Source: Dryomyza anilis (lineage: Eukaryota > Arthropoda > Insecta > Diptera > Dryomyzidae). From it: 64,000 nt of DNA. The notes under the pieces were generated by a model. The model searched no databases. It was not told where the DNA came from and saw only the letters and a list, made by a program, of their open reading frames with translations. The stretch spans positions 39,498,044 to 39,562,043 of the forward strand of contig OX638131.1 of the NCBI GenBank assembly GCA_951804985.1, given 5' to 3'. Position numbers and translations under genes: made by a program. Positions 47,186 to 59,167 of the stretch are shown piece by piece (the stretch's first letter is position 1; the number at the start of each line of letters is the position of its first letter).

Positions 47186-48440
47186 CACAGAAAAAAATGA
47201 ACATCATATTGATGAATTCCGTTCTTCAAACCATGATTCATTGTATAGAAGAAATATTATATGTTATGGGGGAGAATTCTGAACAAAATTATCGTTTTTT
47301 CAAGGTTAAAGTGTTTATTCAATATAAAAAAAATATTGGGATTTTTTACAGAAAATCTAATGATGCCATTCGATTAACTGAATCCCAAGGATTCATAGGT
47401 GAAATTTCTGTATCTTTCAAAATACTGTATCTCCTAAACGGAGCCTTTTTCCAAGGTAAAAATATCAAGTACAACATATATGTTCTTCATATTGAAGGAC
47501 GCTGTTCATTAAACCAAATTTGAATCAAAATATTTTTTTTCGTTAATTTTTTGCCATACTTCTCAGTTCTCAAGTAGTTCTAGTATGTTATTTCTTATAA
47601 ATGATTTTTCAATAAGGGCGCTACAAACGTTTTTTTCAAGGGTTTTTCAACAGGGACGCTACAAAAGTAGAGCGACAGGGACAGCAAACGACGCCATATT
47701 TCTTGCCGCTCTTTTGACATTTCTCTTCAGTAAGGTTTGCCATTTCATGATGGAAAGATATACGAGCCAACAACGAGTCGAAATTATTAAAATTAACTAC
47801 CGAAATTCGAATTCGAACCTTACTGAATAGAAATGTCAAAAGAGCGGCAAGAAAAATGGCATCGTTTGCTGTCCCTGTCGCTCTACTTTTGTAGCGTCCC
47901 TGTTGAAAAACCCTTTATAATGCTTGCTCGACTTGCATAAATTAGTATAATGTTTTCTAATGTATTTATTTATAGTTACAACTTTTTATTAATAAAAAGT
48001 TGTAATTAAAAAGTAATTAAAAAAAAAAAAAAATTTTGAAAAAATGTTTTTTTTCCGATTTTTTTTTTTTTCGAAAAAAATATTTTTTTCGGACAAATTT
48101 CTTTTTTGAAATTTTTTTTTGTCGGATAAATTTTTTTCAATAAAATTTTTCAAATTGTTATAAAAAAAAATATTAGTTCAACAATATTCATCATATTGAT
48201 TATTATATTCATGAATTTATGAACAATTCATCAATATGACGATTCAAATTCACTATACGGAATATTTCGTTCTTCACTATGATGTTCGATGGTATGAATA
48301 AGTTCATATATATAATAAATTCATTCAACAATATATCATTTAATGAACGGTGGTATCAATATGATGAATCTGGTAGTTGGTGAAAATGGTTCATAATATT
48401 TATGAATAAATTCATCATATTGATGATTTATTTTTTTGTT
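47186..48440 (+). mobile_element. Family (c) element carrying a foldback insertion
   Basis: The left end CACAGAAAAAAATGAACATC (TA before it) continues as GAATTCCGTTCTTCAAACC. 47250-47470 is unlike other copies, then the shared TTCATATTGAAGGACGCTGT and GCCATACTTCTCAGTTCTC blocks resume. A TAAAGGG foldback (47598-47917) splits TTTCTTATA from TAATGCTTGCTCGAC. The right end has decayed near 48430. The 127-codon open frame over its left part is a by-product of repeat sequence. Confidence 0.82.
47598..47917. mobile_element. Family (f) foldback element, TAAAGGGTTTTTCA termini
   Basis: Left end TAAATGATTTTTCAATAAGG; right end GTTGAAAAACCCTTTA. Inside are long inverted arms (GGGACGCTACAAAAGTAGAG ... 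CTCTACTTTTGTAGCGTCCC) of about 130 bp. The arms translate on either strand into the same small frames, which explains the apparent small proteins here. Copies: 54587 (half) and 58757 (complete). Confidence 0.9.
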
Positions 48441-49807
48441 TATATCTGACAATTTTTGTACCATGATCTCCATAGTATTATGAATTAATGCTAATAAGTA
48501 ATTCTTTAGAATTATATTTCAACTTTTTAAATTCATCTACTGATTTTCAAAAGAATTATGTATAAACTTTATTAATATTGTTTTTGGAAAAATGTTTTTA
48601 GCTTAATGCTTAGTTCTACAATGACAAAAATATAGTAATATTCTGTAGTTTTAATAGTCAAGTCACATATGTACATATATTCAAATATACATATTTGCAT
48701 TTGTATTTATAGATGGCGATATCGATATTTTATGACTGCATAAAAACAGTTGTCAATCTGTCGTCAGTTTGAATTCAATGTAATTAGTTCACAAGGTTTT
48801 AGGAAATGCATTAGTAAAATATCAATTACTGCCTCATGAAATCAATTGATCTTCTCGCATTTCATTTGAAGAAACACGCTGACGTGATTACCTACAAATT
48901 GCATTGCATTGAGATATCTAAATACTTACTGCATATATGTCGATGCATATTTATACAGCACGTAGATAGTTTTAGTATTTATATGGTTAATAAACACAAC
49001 AAGCATATTATCGGGTATTAATCTATTTTTATACAGATAATTAAAAAGATATATCGTCGTTGTAGTAGACAATTTCAACAAATTCATTTGACAAATTCGA
49101 ATCTAATAGCTCAATATTTATATCAAATTTTGATTAATCCTTTAAATGGTATTTCAAATTGTGAAATATGTAAAAAAAATTGGTTTTTATTTTTTATAAA
49201 TCGGAAAATTTTAACAAGATGTATAGCATAAATAATAATTTGATAGTTTTACTTGTACAAAACTAATATACCCTATTAAAATTTTATCCTATTAGTTAAA
49301 AACTGATCCATGGTCTGTATTACAATTTCAGCTAAGGTAAGACTAAATTAATTTAATATTTATCTTTTTTTGCTTTAAAATTAAATTGTCTACTTGGTGT
49401 TTTAGATTTTCTTGTAGTTTTCTGTACAAGCCCCCTTAGATTAACTAACTTTCGTTATTTCAATAATACTTGCTTCATTCACACAAGCAATAAAAATAGT
49501 AACTAACGCTGTTAAAAAGAATTGATTTTAATAATAATATTAATGTTTGAGCGTTTGTCATGGCTGACATAATGTGACACTATGTAACCGGAATATAGTA
49601 TGTGATATTTTTAAATTTAAAATGTTGATAGTACTCATTTTACACCGTCCGACAATATTTAAAACATGAAAAATCGACGTGTACGTAAAACTAGGGATCA
49701 TTTTAAAACTAGGAATCATTTTAAAACTAGGGATCAGTTTTTCCCAGATCAATTCGTTTACTGTTTTTATATGCATTTGAAATATTATCATTTAAAAAAT
49801 ATATAAA
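48441..49807. other. AT-rich stretch, mostly unassigned
   Basis: GATATATCGTCGTTGTAG near 49050 is a remnant of one ATATCGTCGTTG end. A triplicated AAACTAGG(G/A)ATCATTTT run lies at 49689-49738. No gene recognised. Confidence 0.45.
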
Positions 49808-50174
49808 CAGAAAAAAATAATCGACGTAAATATAGCAACTGACATTAATTGCATTCATTAATCAATCCAGCAATGAAATTCACTAATTTAATGAAAACAT
49901 TTGCTATTCCTTGAAGCAATTGCATTCGCTAATATGAATAGTTGTACGTCAGTGCAGCAAATAATTTAGTCGGCATAGTTTTAGCAAATATAATTGCTAA
50001 AACTGCGCCGACTAATTGCTGCATTGACGTAAAAATATTCATATTAGCAAACGGAATTTCTGTATTAATATAGAATAGTAAATGTTTTCATTTAATTAGT
50101 ACATTTCATTGCTGGATTGATTAATAAATGCAATTAATGCCGGTTGCTGTATTTACGTCGATTATTTGTTTCTG
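49808..50174. mobile_element. Family (b) foldback element, complete
   Basis: CAGAAAAAAATAATCGACGT at the left; ACGTCGATTATTTGTTTCTG at the right. Palindromic throughout, with a centre at AGTCGGCATAGTTTTAGC and its inverse. Very close in structure to 41170-41541. Confidence 0.88.
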
Positions 50175-50256
50175 TGCTTTAACTAATTGATCCAGAAAAA
50201 CTGAGAAACACGTGTATTATATTTTTTTATCGTAATTAAGGAATATATCGTTTGTA

Positions 50257-51094
50257 CACAGAGAAAAATGTACATCATATTGATGAATTCCGTACATAAA
50301 ACCATGATTCATTGTATTGAAGAACCATTCATAATAATTATAACTAACGACATCAACGTTATGAATGCGATCATATATATGATGAACGCTTGGTAACTGA
50401 GGAAAAATTAGTCATCAATATTGTATGTGAAGAATATGTTTCATCATATTAATGAACAAATACAAATTACTCTATATATTTACATCATATTGAAGAACGC
50501 TGTTCATAAAACCAAATTTTAATCAAAATATTTATTTTTCGTTCATTTTTTGCCATACTACTCAGTTCTCAAGTAGTTTTATATGTTATTTTTTATATAA
50601 TGCTTGCTCGACATGCATAAATTAGTAAAATGTTTTGTAATACATATATTTATTTATAATTACATCTTTTTATTAATAAAAAGTTATATTAAATAAAAAT
50701 ATATTTAAAAAACAAAAAAAAAAATTTTTGAAAAAAAAAAATTTTTTGAAAATATTTTTTTTCGAAAAACATTTTTTTACGGATCATTTTTTTTTGTAAT
50801 ATTTTTGTCAGCCATTTTTTTTACATATTTTTGTTTTTAAAATATTTTTTTTTCGAAAAAAATATTTCGGATTTTTTTAAATGATATTTTTTTGAAAAAT
50901 AATTAAATTATTCATAGATATTATTTTATTTTCATCTACATGACTAATCAAATTCATTGTATTGAATATTTTGTTCGTATATATAATGTATACATTGATC
51001 AATATGTAGTATCAAAATGATGAATCTAGTAGTTGGCAAAAAAAATTAATAATATTTATGAATAAATTCATTAGATTGATGAATTTTTTATGTG
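50257..51094 (+). mobile_element. Family (c) element, both ends present, TA flanks
   Basis: Starts CACAGAGAAAAATGTACATC after TA (50255-50256) and ends GATGAATTTTTTATGTG followed by TA (51095-51096). The interior follows family order: GTTCTTCAA-like blocks, TGCTTGCTCGACATGCATAA, an A/T-run core with TTTCGAAAAA units, then GTAGTTGGCAAAAAAAATTA. At 838 bp it is the most complete unsplit copy here. No frame of note. Confidence 0.85.
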
Positions 51095-52061
51095 TATGCA
51101 ACCAGAATTTGAATTGTGTAGTATGATGTTATATAAATAGAGATTTTGATCAAGTTCCTGATCAATTGATTTTACATTGAACTTTTCAAGAAAAACAGTG
51201 TTGTATTTAAATATTTTTAATACGCCTAAACACGACCAAATCATTGGACTCATTAGGCACTCTCTATCTTTCCAATATATTCGAGTAGATAACATAACAG
51301 TTAAGTTTAAAACCCATCAATTATATCGAAAATATCTACATTTTGAAATATTGTTTACAGACTGTGTTATGTAGCACTCTCGAATATCAATAAACAAAGT
51401 TTATAGTTTTCTATGTGTTATGGTTTTAGACTCATCACTTTTGAAACTAAAAATTTCTTTTGATCGATAACAAAATATCTCGTATTTCGATTTATAGTAT
51501 TTTAAAAACGATTATTTTTATATTGAAATTTGTAATTCAATATAAAAAGTAACTAATCAAGCTGAAAAAATTAGGTTTGTTAGTATCATGTTAAAATGGA
51601 TATTGTTTATATGATTGTGGCAAACCCGCAACATGATTACAGTGATAAAGTGTGATATGATAGATATTATCGTCATTTGAATCTTCCGGACTGTTCATAC
51701 ATATTATGGATAAAAGCAGTCAATCATACAGTAATTTCACACTTAAAATGATAGGCTTGCCGCAACTATCATTTAAATATATGCCTTGTAGCAAACAAAA
51801 AGATGTTTGCCGCAAGTAAAATAAAAAGTTGTCGTATTTAAAATGGACAAAGAATATGCCAGGATAATGCTTTAATTCCAAAATCCAAAAATTATTTATT
51901 ATTTTAATGCAATGAAATTTACTTCTAAAATTTTAATGTACCAACTTTTCCAAGTATTCATCGAACACTTTTATATTTGCAAAGGCTTTAATTGATATTT
52001 GCTACTAGTAACAATATGTTTATAAAGTTTGAAATATATTTGCCACATATAATTATCGTTA
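51095..52061. other. AT-rich low-copy stretch
   Basis: TTTGCCGCAA-like motifs recur loosely at 51755-51815. Nothing else recognised. Confidence 0.4.
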
Positions 52062-52366
52062 GCCGCGGTAGCTCAGTGGTTAGTGCGTTGGACTGCGAGC
52101 CGAAAAGGTCCCCGGTTCAAATCTGGACTGGGGCTAACAACATCTTTTCATAGAAACATTTTTTTATACCGCACTAGCTCTCGGCAGTAAATGGCAAACC
52201 TACGAGAGTAAAACATTGCCTATGAAAAGCTCTCACCCACCGTTCGGATTCGGCAATAAACTGTAGGTCTTACCACTTTGAGTACAAATGTAACACGCAC
52301 AGCTCAAAATGGTGAGAGAACTCGGCCTAAGTTCTTATAGGACTGTAGTGCCAAACTATTATTATT
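52062..52366 (+). mobile_element. tRNA-derived SINE, family 1, copy B
   Basis: Starts GCCGCGGTAGCTCAGTGGTT (A box) with a B box GGTTCAAATC at 52114-52123. The body is nearly identical to copy A (CATCTTTTCATAGAAACATT, CGTTCGGATTCGGCAATAAA) and the tail is ATT-rich. The 13-bp duplication ATAATTATCGTTA flanks it at 52049-52061 and 52367-52379. Full length with intact ends. Confidence 0.95.
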
Positions 52367-52492
52367 ATAATTATCGTTACATATTTGAAATATGTTTGTC
52401 GTAAATATGATTTAAGTAATTTGCAAATAAATTGATATTTAGGGCTGTAATTCTTGTGGTAAACATCTATGTTTTCTAAGTGGCTGGTTTCA

Positions 52493-52800
52493 GCACTACT
52501 TCACTCAGAAATGTTTTTGGCAAAAGGTTGGAGGAACGAAAAAGTAAGTTGTAAGTAACAACATAATTCATTCGGTTAAAACAATTTGTTGGCGGAACTG
52601 CCATATTTGGTTGGCGCTTGAAATATTAGCCAATACACACTCCCAATTGTTTTCAAACTGTACGAAATTGTTCTAAAACTGTTTGAAATGTGTTGTAGTA
52701 CAAACTACAACTCCTTTAGTTGTGACTACACTACTGTCTCAGCGGTTGAGAGAACCAAAATAGATGGTTGGCGCAACAAATCTCCATTATGTGTGTAGAA
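52493..52800 (+). repeat. GTTGGCGCAACAAA dispersed repeat, copy 2
   Basis: Same block order as 46680-46992: GGTTGGAGGAACGAAAAAGT, TTTGGTTGGCGCTTGAAATA, ACTACAACTCCTTTAGTT, TTGGCGCAACAAATCTCC. It is better preserved around GTTGGCGGAACTGCCATATT. Confidence 0.75.
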
Positions 52801-52959
52801 TCATTAAAAATTGTATATAAATAATCAACTCATACTACTATTTTAGTGAAATGTTTAGTAGTGAAATAAAAATAATAAAAATGAATTACTTAGTGTAATT
52901 TGAAAAAAATGTGTTTCGGTTTTTTTACATTATATTTTTCATATGATAGTTATGAATTC

Positions 52960-53680
52960 AACGACCGTAGAAAAACTGCGCCATCGAAGAAGCATATAGA
53001 CAGACATATGGACAGACAGCCAACCAACACGCAACATTAGATTCGCAAAGAATAACTAATTATCATGCTCGTTATCAGCGAACAACGAACGAACTCGGGT
53101 TTAGCAGAGTTTAATAAATTCAATGCGTCATTTGAGCCACCTATTTGGTGGCTAACAAGTGCGTTCGAGCACTGGCCGCTAATTGCTAAAAGTGTCAAAA
53201 GCGTCAAGAGCGAATATGGACAGAGGTTAAAACACAACACAGCGCGTTGTTTGTGGCGAATCAAGTTGTGTCGCATCGAATTCAATTCAATTCAATTCCA
53301 TTATATTGAATTGTATTGCATGCCGAAATTATAATGAAACGAAACCTTGCGGTACAAAAAAAAAAACTCAAATAAAAAAAATAATTCAGCCGCACAAAAA
53401 TCAAGTGCAAAATACCATTCAATGCGCAATCGTTTAAGCCATTTTAGTAGGCAACAAAAATCATAGATATGTGTGAAAAACTGAACAAAAACGCATTATA
53501 ATGAAAAAAAAAAATCAATTAATCAATGAACCAATGTTGGTAGTTCGTTGTACGCCATTCGTTAAGCGCTTCAAATATACAAAAAAAAATTATATATATT
53601 TTTATTTAAAGTTAATTATGTTTGTTTAGATGAGTGAAGCACTCAACGGATTAAACAAGCTTCGGATTTTTTTTTTGACG
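52960..53680. other. Richer low-copy island, leader-like on the plus strand
   Basis: Contains CGTTATCAGCGAACAACGAAC, CGAGCACTGGCCGC, a tandem AATTCAATTCAATTC run and then an A-rich stretch on the plus strand that resembles fly untranslated leader sequence. Frames on both strands (53037-53334) are open with no domain. It is not repeated in the window. A promoter-proximal or enhancer region is possible; no donor is evident. Confidence 0.3.
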
Positions 53681-53787
53681 AGTTGGCAACAGAAGCATCA
53701 AATGGGTGGTATTCAAATTTTACTAATGGTTTTTTTTTTATTTTATTTATAGAAAATCTTTTAGTTTTAATTAATGAAAAGAATTTG

Positions 53788-54055
53788 CATTTTTTTACAT
53801 TTTTGAATGTAGTTTTTCATCAGTTATACTGTGCCAAAATGGTGTGTGTTTTTTTTTTGATTATTTCAAGCTACAAAAGACGGAACCAAAAGGGCGAATT
53901 GGAAAAATTTTAAATCTTATCATGAAAGGGCGAATCTTTTTGTTTTCTTGCGATAACTTTTTATTGGTATAAGATAAAATAGGAGTGTAGAGGCATTAAT
54001 TGTTTATTTTTAAAGCGCCTATCGATTGGCATATCGATTGGCATATTATAATTTT
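53788..54055 (+). repeat. AAAGGGCGAATC repeat, single diverged unit
   Basis: TTTTTGAATGTAGTTT, CTGTGCCAAAATGGTGTGTG, AACCAAAAGGGCGAATT and GCGCCTATCGATTGGCAT align with the first unit of the array at 33515-34425. The CGATTGGCAT end is duplicated. Confidence 0.8.
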
Positions 54056-54586
54056 TGAATTTAAAAAAAAAAATGTGTATTAAAAAAACTTTAAGCGCCT
54101 GCCAAGATTGGGATGCTTGAGATTGTTTAAAATTAATTAGAATTTTTCCTATGAATTATTAAATATTATGTTAAATTCTAACCAAATTCGAAGGTTGCGT
54201 GGTCATATCTGTGATTGAAAGAAATTTAAATTGATATCCATTTAGACCCGTTTAATTTTGAAAACCGAAACCGTAATAAAAATCCTTTTTAAATCAGAAA
54301 TAAACCAATATTCGAAACCAATATAAAAGGGTCCGGTTCAATATTTTATTCTCATGAAATCACATGAAATACGTAATTTTAGTCCAAGAAATATTATATA
54401 TTGGGTAGTTTTTACTTTTTTTTATTCAAATTATAAATCAAATTTTTAGGGAATTGATTTGCAGTTTCTACCTTAAGAAAACAAAGATATTTGAAAAGTA
54501 TTACTGCCCTAAACACCACTTTAGTTGCAAATTAGTTATGTTAAATATTTAATATTTTTTGTGATATTTGCAAATATAATAGGTAA
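54056..54586. repeat. AT-rich stretch with ACCGAAACCG repeat, copy 2 (54228-54345)
   Basis: GACCCGTTTAATTTTGAAAA, ACCGAAACCGTAATAAAA and CGAAACCAATATAAAAGGG match the repeat at 3300-3455. The rest of the interval is unassigned. Confidence 0.5.
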
Positions 54587-54773
54587 GATATACGAGCCAA
54601 AAACGAGTCGAGATTATTAAAATTTACTACCGAAATTCGAATTCGTATATCTTTCCCTCATGAAATGGCAAACCTTACTGAAGAGAAATGTCAAAAGAGC
54701 GGCAAGAAATATAGCGTCGTTTGCTATTCTTGTCGCTCTACTTTTGTAGCGTCCCTGTTGAAAAACCCTTTAT
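54587..54773 (+). mobile_element. Family (f) foldback element, right half
   Basis: Starts at AAGATATACGAGCCAAAAAC (the central part) and ends GTTGAAAAACCCTTTATTA. The left inverted arm is missing. It matches 47598-47917 closely. Confidence 0.82.
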
Positions 54774-56111
54774 TAATTTTGGATACAAAAGCATTAATAT
54801 CTTTGGAATATTTGTGGTCACCAATATTTGCCATTTTCGTGTATTTAGCAAAAACATTCGCAAAAAATTTTATTTGCGTTCAAAAATCATTCATACCAAC
54901 TGACCAATTGGGGGGAAAATTTGGTCTCTAAATTTGGTTTTGTAAACAAACTGTTTTTCAAATGTAGGTATTCAAACTAAATCATGCTGGAAAGATTTGA
55001 ATTCGTTTTGAAAACAATTATTTTTAATAAGACATCGAATTCAAAATCGTTTGGTTAGAATTTTGCATATAAAATTTTGCATAAAAAATGTTGAAATGTA
55101 TAGCTCTCGTATATTTACAAATCCAAATTTCTTTATACAATGCGCCAAAACGTCCAATATTTGTGTCTATATAAATGGTCAATTTAGTACTGTAAATTGG
55201 ACATTTGGCCGTTTAAAACGATTTTAAAATTTGATAAAACTTTGATCAAAAGGTTATACGAAAACAATACAATTTATTACATTTTTCGTAATATGTGTTC
55301 AATGAAGTATTTCGGTTTTTTTAGTACAAATATAGTAAAAACACTATATTTAAATTACATTCGCGCGGGGAATTTTGTATTTTGTTAAGAATATCGGAGA
55401 GTAAGAAAATGTGAGTTGGCATCACTGATACCAACAATGACTTAGCTTATGTAGCAAATTATTTCATTGGTATGGTCGACATTTTAAAAATATTTTTATT
55501 ATTTTCACAGTATATTTATTATTCTTTTTTAGTTTATTATTATAAAAGAATGTTATACATTTTTGTGATAGTACATAACAAATATACTTATCTGATGATG
55601 AAGTAGGAAGCATTACTAAATATCATCATCATCATCAATTTTGACGACGTCAATAGTGAACTATCTAGCTTTATAAGTGTTTCATCTGACATGAACCAAT
55701 TGTGAATGATATGCACACCACCAAACGCGCCAATTAATTCAAAGCGAATTCGCAACACCAGTGCCGTAAGCGAATACACATCGAAACAAACGTTGTTAGC
55801 GAATACACGCAACTTCGTTGTCGCGGCAACAACTGTTGTCAGCAAATACAATTGATAATGCTATAAAAAATTAATAATAAATCAGCAAAAATTTAATTGT
55901 ATTGATGTAAGTTTTTGGTTACATTTAAGTTTTTTTCTGTGTAACTATTTCATGAGTAGTTACCGTGATTTTTCACATATGTAAAATTTTTCGTAGTGTT
56001 TATGAGAATCATCTCTTAAATAATACAAAATTTGTGATGTTTACAAATTAGTTACACGTTTTCTGCCAGTTTAATTGTATTTATTGCATATTGGAATAGT
56101 TGTAGTAAGTA
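54774..56111. other. Low-copy stretch, slightly richer at 55590-55860
   Basis: The richer part has three spaced AGCGAAT(T/A)C motifs and a TATCATCATCATCATCA run. A minus-strand frame of 87 codons there begins in CAACAGTTGTTGCCGCGAC-like sequence and shows no domain. No gene called. Confidence 0.35.
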
Positions 56112-56333
56112 CACCCAGAAAAAAAAAATCCCTCAAATACCATTAAAATTTGTCAATAGGACAATTATTGATTTAATAGTATACAAAAAATAAATGTTTT
56201 CATATAAATTCAATGACAATGTCATGGTGTTTTCTAGTATTTAATGGTATTTTCCGATTAAAATAATAATTTATCCTATTGAATATTTTTAATAGTAAAA
56301 AACTATTATTTATATAGTATTTTTTTCTGTGTG
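56112..56333 (+). mobile_element. Family (a) MITE, complete
   Basis: CACCCAGAAAAAAAAAATCC at the left, TTTTTTTCTGTGTG at the right (one change in the TIR), TA on both sides. The interior matches the 2888 and 24684 copies. Confidence 0.87.
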
Positions 56334-56871
56334 TAATTTTATTCTGATGTAGTAGCAGCAACACTCTCATAAAAATTTTGGTTTCTTAGTATTATTTGAT
56401 GTTTGCTCAAAAACTGTGTCTTAAAACCTTTAGTTCTTTTGTTACAAAATTTTGTTATAAATTTAACTCGAAAACTGTCATCGAAACTGGACAGAAAACA
56501 AAAATTTAAACTGAAGTTGGTTTGGGTTTCAAATCAGCGTAACTGAAACCAAATTGAGTGAGAAAACGAATTCAAAATCGTTATTCTTTTGCATTTTAAT
56601 ACTTCGTTCATATCAAGTAAGGCATACTATTTATGTGATTTGCTATTTTTCAATATATTAATTTAACTTATTTAAGTTTTCTATTAATTAGAACCCTTCA
56701 TTGATTATCAAAAAGTTTAAATATTTTTTATTTTATTTTTATTTTTAATTTAATTAAAATTATTCTTATTTGTTTCCGATTTTCTTTTTAATATGACTTC
56801 TTTGCAAATTATTAATTATCAAAAAATGTGTTGCAGCAACCTAAAATATATCTAATTGTAATCATTATGAC
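56334..56871. other. AT-rich stretch, nothing recognised
   Basis: No window repeat or coding signal was recognised. Confidence 0.45.
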
Positions 56872-57306
56872 TATCCCTAGTAGAAATTTTGGTAGGGCCA
56901 TGGTCATGAAGTGATCATGTCATTATTTGTTATGATCGGGATATGACGAGGCCCATAATGTCCTTGTAACGCAGTGTCCTGATCATGTACTGACCTCAGG
57001 CCATGATCATGTACTGATCGAGCAATTCCCTATTTTATTATTTACCCGACAATTGCCTTGTCCGAGCCCGAGCATAATAGGGTTTCTCTCATTAAATCTC
57101 GATCATTGTCTGATGTCATTTCGTTATGAGGAACAAATAATGTAGCTGTGATCAGGAATATTGACTATTTAGATAATCCAAACCCAGGTATGGTAAGCAT
57201 GATAAGGGCATGCAAAGGCAATGATCTTATTTTCTCTAATAGGACTTACCCAACGAAAAACCGATCATTTCCCGATGGCGCATCGGGAAAATTTCTACTA
57301 GGGATA
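56872..57306. mobile_element. TCCCTAGTAGAAATTTT-TIR element, complete
   Basis: TATCCCTAGTAGAAATTTT at the left and its exact inverse at the right (57288-57306): a perfect 19-bp TIR including TA at each end. The interior is rich in TGATCATG and GATCGGGA-type motifs, and the composition differs from the flanks. 435 bp; the 88-codon frame over the right half has no domain. Single copy in this window, with TIRs still perfect, so likely young. Confidence 0.88.
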
Positions 57307-58756
57307 ATTGGCTGTAACATACAATATATTTCTTATATTTTCAAGTTATTTTCGTATAAATTCCATGATTTATATTATATTTTATATTTTGTTCACAATT
57401 TTATTTATAAATGACTGCATGTAAGTAACATGTAACATAATATGTTTGCTGCAAAATATATTTATGCACTGTGTGATAAAATGTTAAAGAAGCCACTACA
57501 TTTGTCACCATGGTTTCATTAAAATAAAAATAGCTTTTCGAAAAGAAACTCAAAATAAAATAAATCAGCCCAATTGAAATTAAAAACTCCAATAATAAAA
57601 GTTATAATAAAAAAATGATTTTAGCGAATGTTTTAAAATATATTTTATCAAAATGTTGACAAGAAAAGCGAGATCAAGAATTGAGTTCAACTTTTATTTG
57701 AACAGTTTGAATTCAATTGCAAAGTTTAGGTACTAAAATATAGAAATCCAGAATTCTATATTTTAGTACCTAAAATTTCAAACATTACAATCGAATTCAA
57801 ACTGTTCAAGTAAAAGTTAAATTTATCATTTGATTTTATTAAAAATGCCTGTTTGAATAAATTTTTGTTTTTGAGCAATTCCAATAACGTATAAAACACT
57901 GAACTATACTATTTTTTTTATGAATATAAAAATAAAAAGAAATTTTTTAACTTTCAATAAAATTATCTATCTTAACAAGTATTTTTTTCAAATTGTTCTA
58001 TGAACCACAATTTTTAAGCAGTTTGTTATTGATTTTTCTTTTTTGTTATTTTTTTCAAATAAAGCTATTAAACTGCCAAAAAATGTGTATATATTAATCG
58101 AGATCCTTTGCTAAACTGAAACGTTCAAAATATTTGTATGGGAATGTTTGTATAAAATTTTTAAAACGTGTTAGTTCTCGTAAAAGAAGTCGCTAAATAA
58201 TTAAAAAAATGTTGAACATTTAAAAAATTAAATGATTCTATTGCAAACTTTTTTTTCAATATATTTGACAAATTAGGATTTACAAGACTAATATTTGTAT
58301 CAATAGCTGATCTTATCCAAATTTCGAATATCATTAACAGGCTTTAACAGGTACTTTTTAATATACTAAAATATAAACTTAAAATTATTTTTACTGCAAA
58401 TAAGAAAAATACAAATTTTTCATTAATTTTTTTTTTCATCTACTGGTATAAATCCTTAACTGATTACATTTAATTAATTACAAATAGATGTCTTCCTTCT
58501 TGGCGTTGAATATAAAATTCGCGCGGGCTTGACCGGGATGTTCATTCCGAAATTCATATCGTCATACACAGTGCAGGACTGCTTGCCTAGCAATTGTAGC
58601 CCAGACGATCACGCTGGTAATCCAGTCGATCACGCTAAGGTACACAGACTCTAACTATAGATATAATTTGGAACATCCCAGACTAGACGCTGAAAAATGT
58701 TCTTTACTTTCGACTAGGGAGTTCGAACGCGAGTTAAATATGTATTTGATTTCTTA
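57307..58756. other. AT-rich stretch with an imperfect foldback (57690-57815)
   Basis: 57725-57745 and 57754-57774 form a perfect 21-bp inverted pair (TTTAGGTACTAAAATATAG...) around an 8-nt loop. Weaker pairing extends outward (TTTGAATTCAATTGC / CGAATTCAAACTG) to about 57690 and 57815. The rest is featureless. Confidence 0.5.
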
Positions 58757-59075
58757 TAAAGGGTTTTTCAAAAGGGACGCTACAAAAGTAGAGCGACAGG
58801 GACAGCAAACGATGCCATATTTCTTGCCGCTCTTTTGACATTTCTCTTCAGTAAGGTTTGCCATTTTATGATGAAAAGATATACGAATTCGAATTTCGGT
58901 AGTAAATTTCGTATGTCTTTCCATCATGAAATGGGAAACATTACTGAAGAGAAATGTCAAAAGAGCGGCAAGAAATATGGCGTCGTTTGCTGTCCCTGTC
59001 GCTCTACTTTTGTAGCGTCCCTGTTGAAAAATCCTTGAACAAACTTTTGTAGCGCTCTTATTGAAAAACCCTTTA
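58757..59075. mobile_element. Family (f) foldback element, complete
   Basis: TAAAGGGTTTTTCA at the left and TTGAAAAACCCTTTA at the right. The inverted arms hold GGGACGCTACAAAAGTAGAG and GTCAAAAGAGCGGCAAGAAA in both orientations. The two small open frames on opposite strands (58754-58960, 58835-59038) encode near-identical peptides because the arms are palindromic. They are not genes. Confidence 0.9.
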
Positions 59076-59167
59076 CATGGTCACTGATTTTAAAATATTT
59101 TATACTAATAATTATTGTTTATGGCAGTATACACCATAAACCAAATTCCAATTTATAATAAACTGTA

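Noticed and set aside
47140..47523. 127-codon frame
   Set aside because: Starts outside and runs into a family (c) element; most residues derive from repeat sequence.
58754..59038. Two small near-identical frames on opposite strands, also seen at 47636 and 54665
   Set aside because: They translate the inverted arms of the TAAAGGG foldback element; identity reflects the palindrome.
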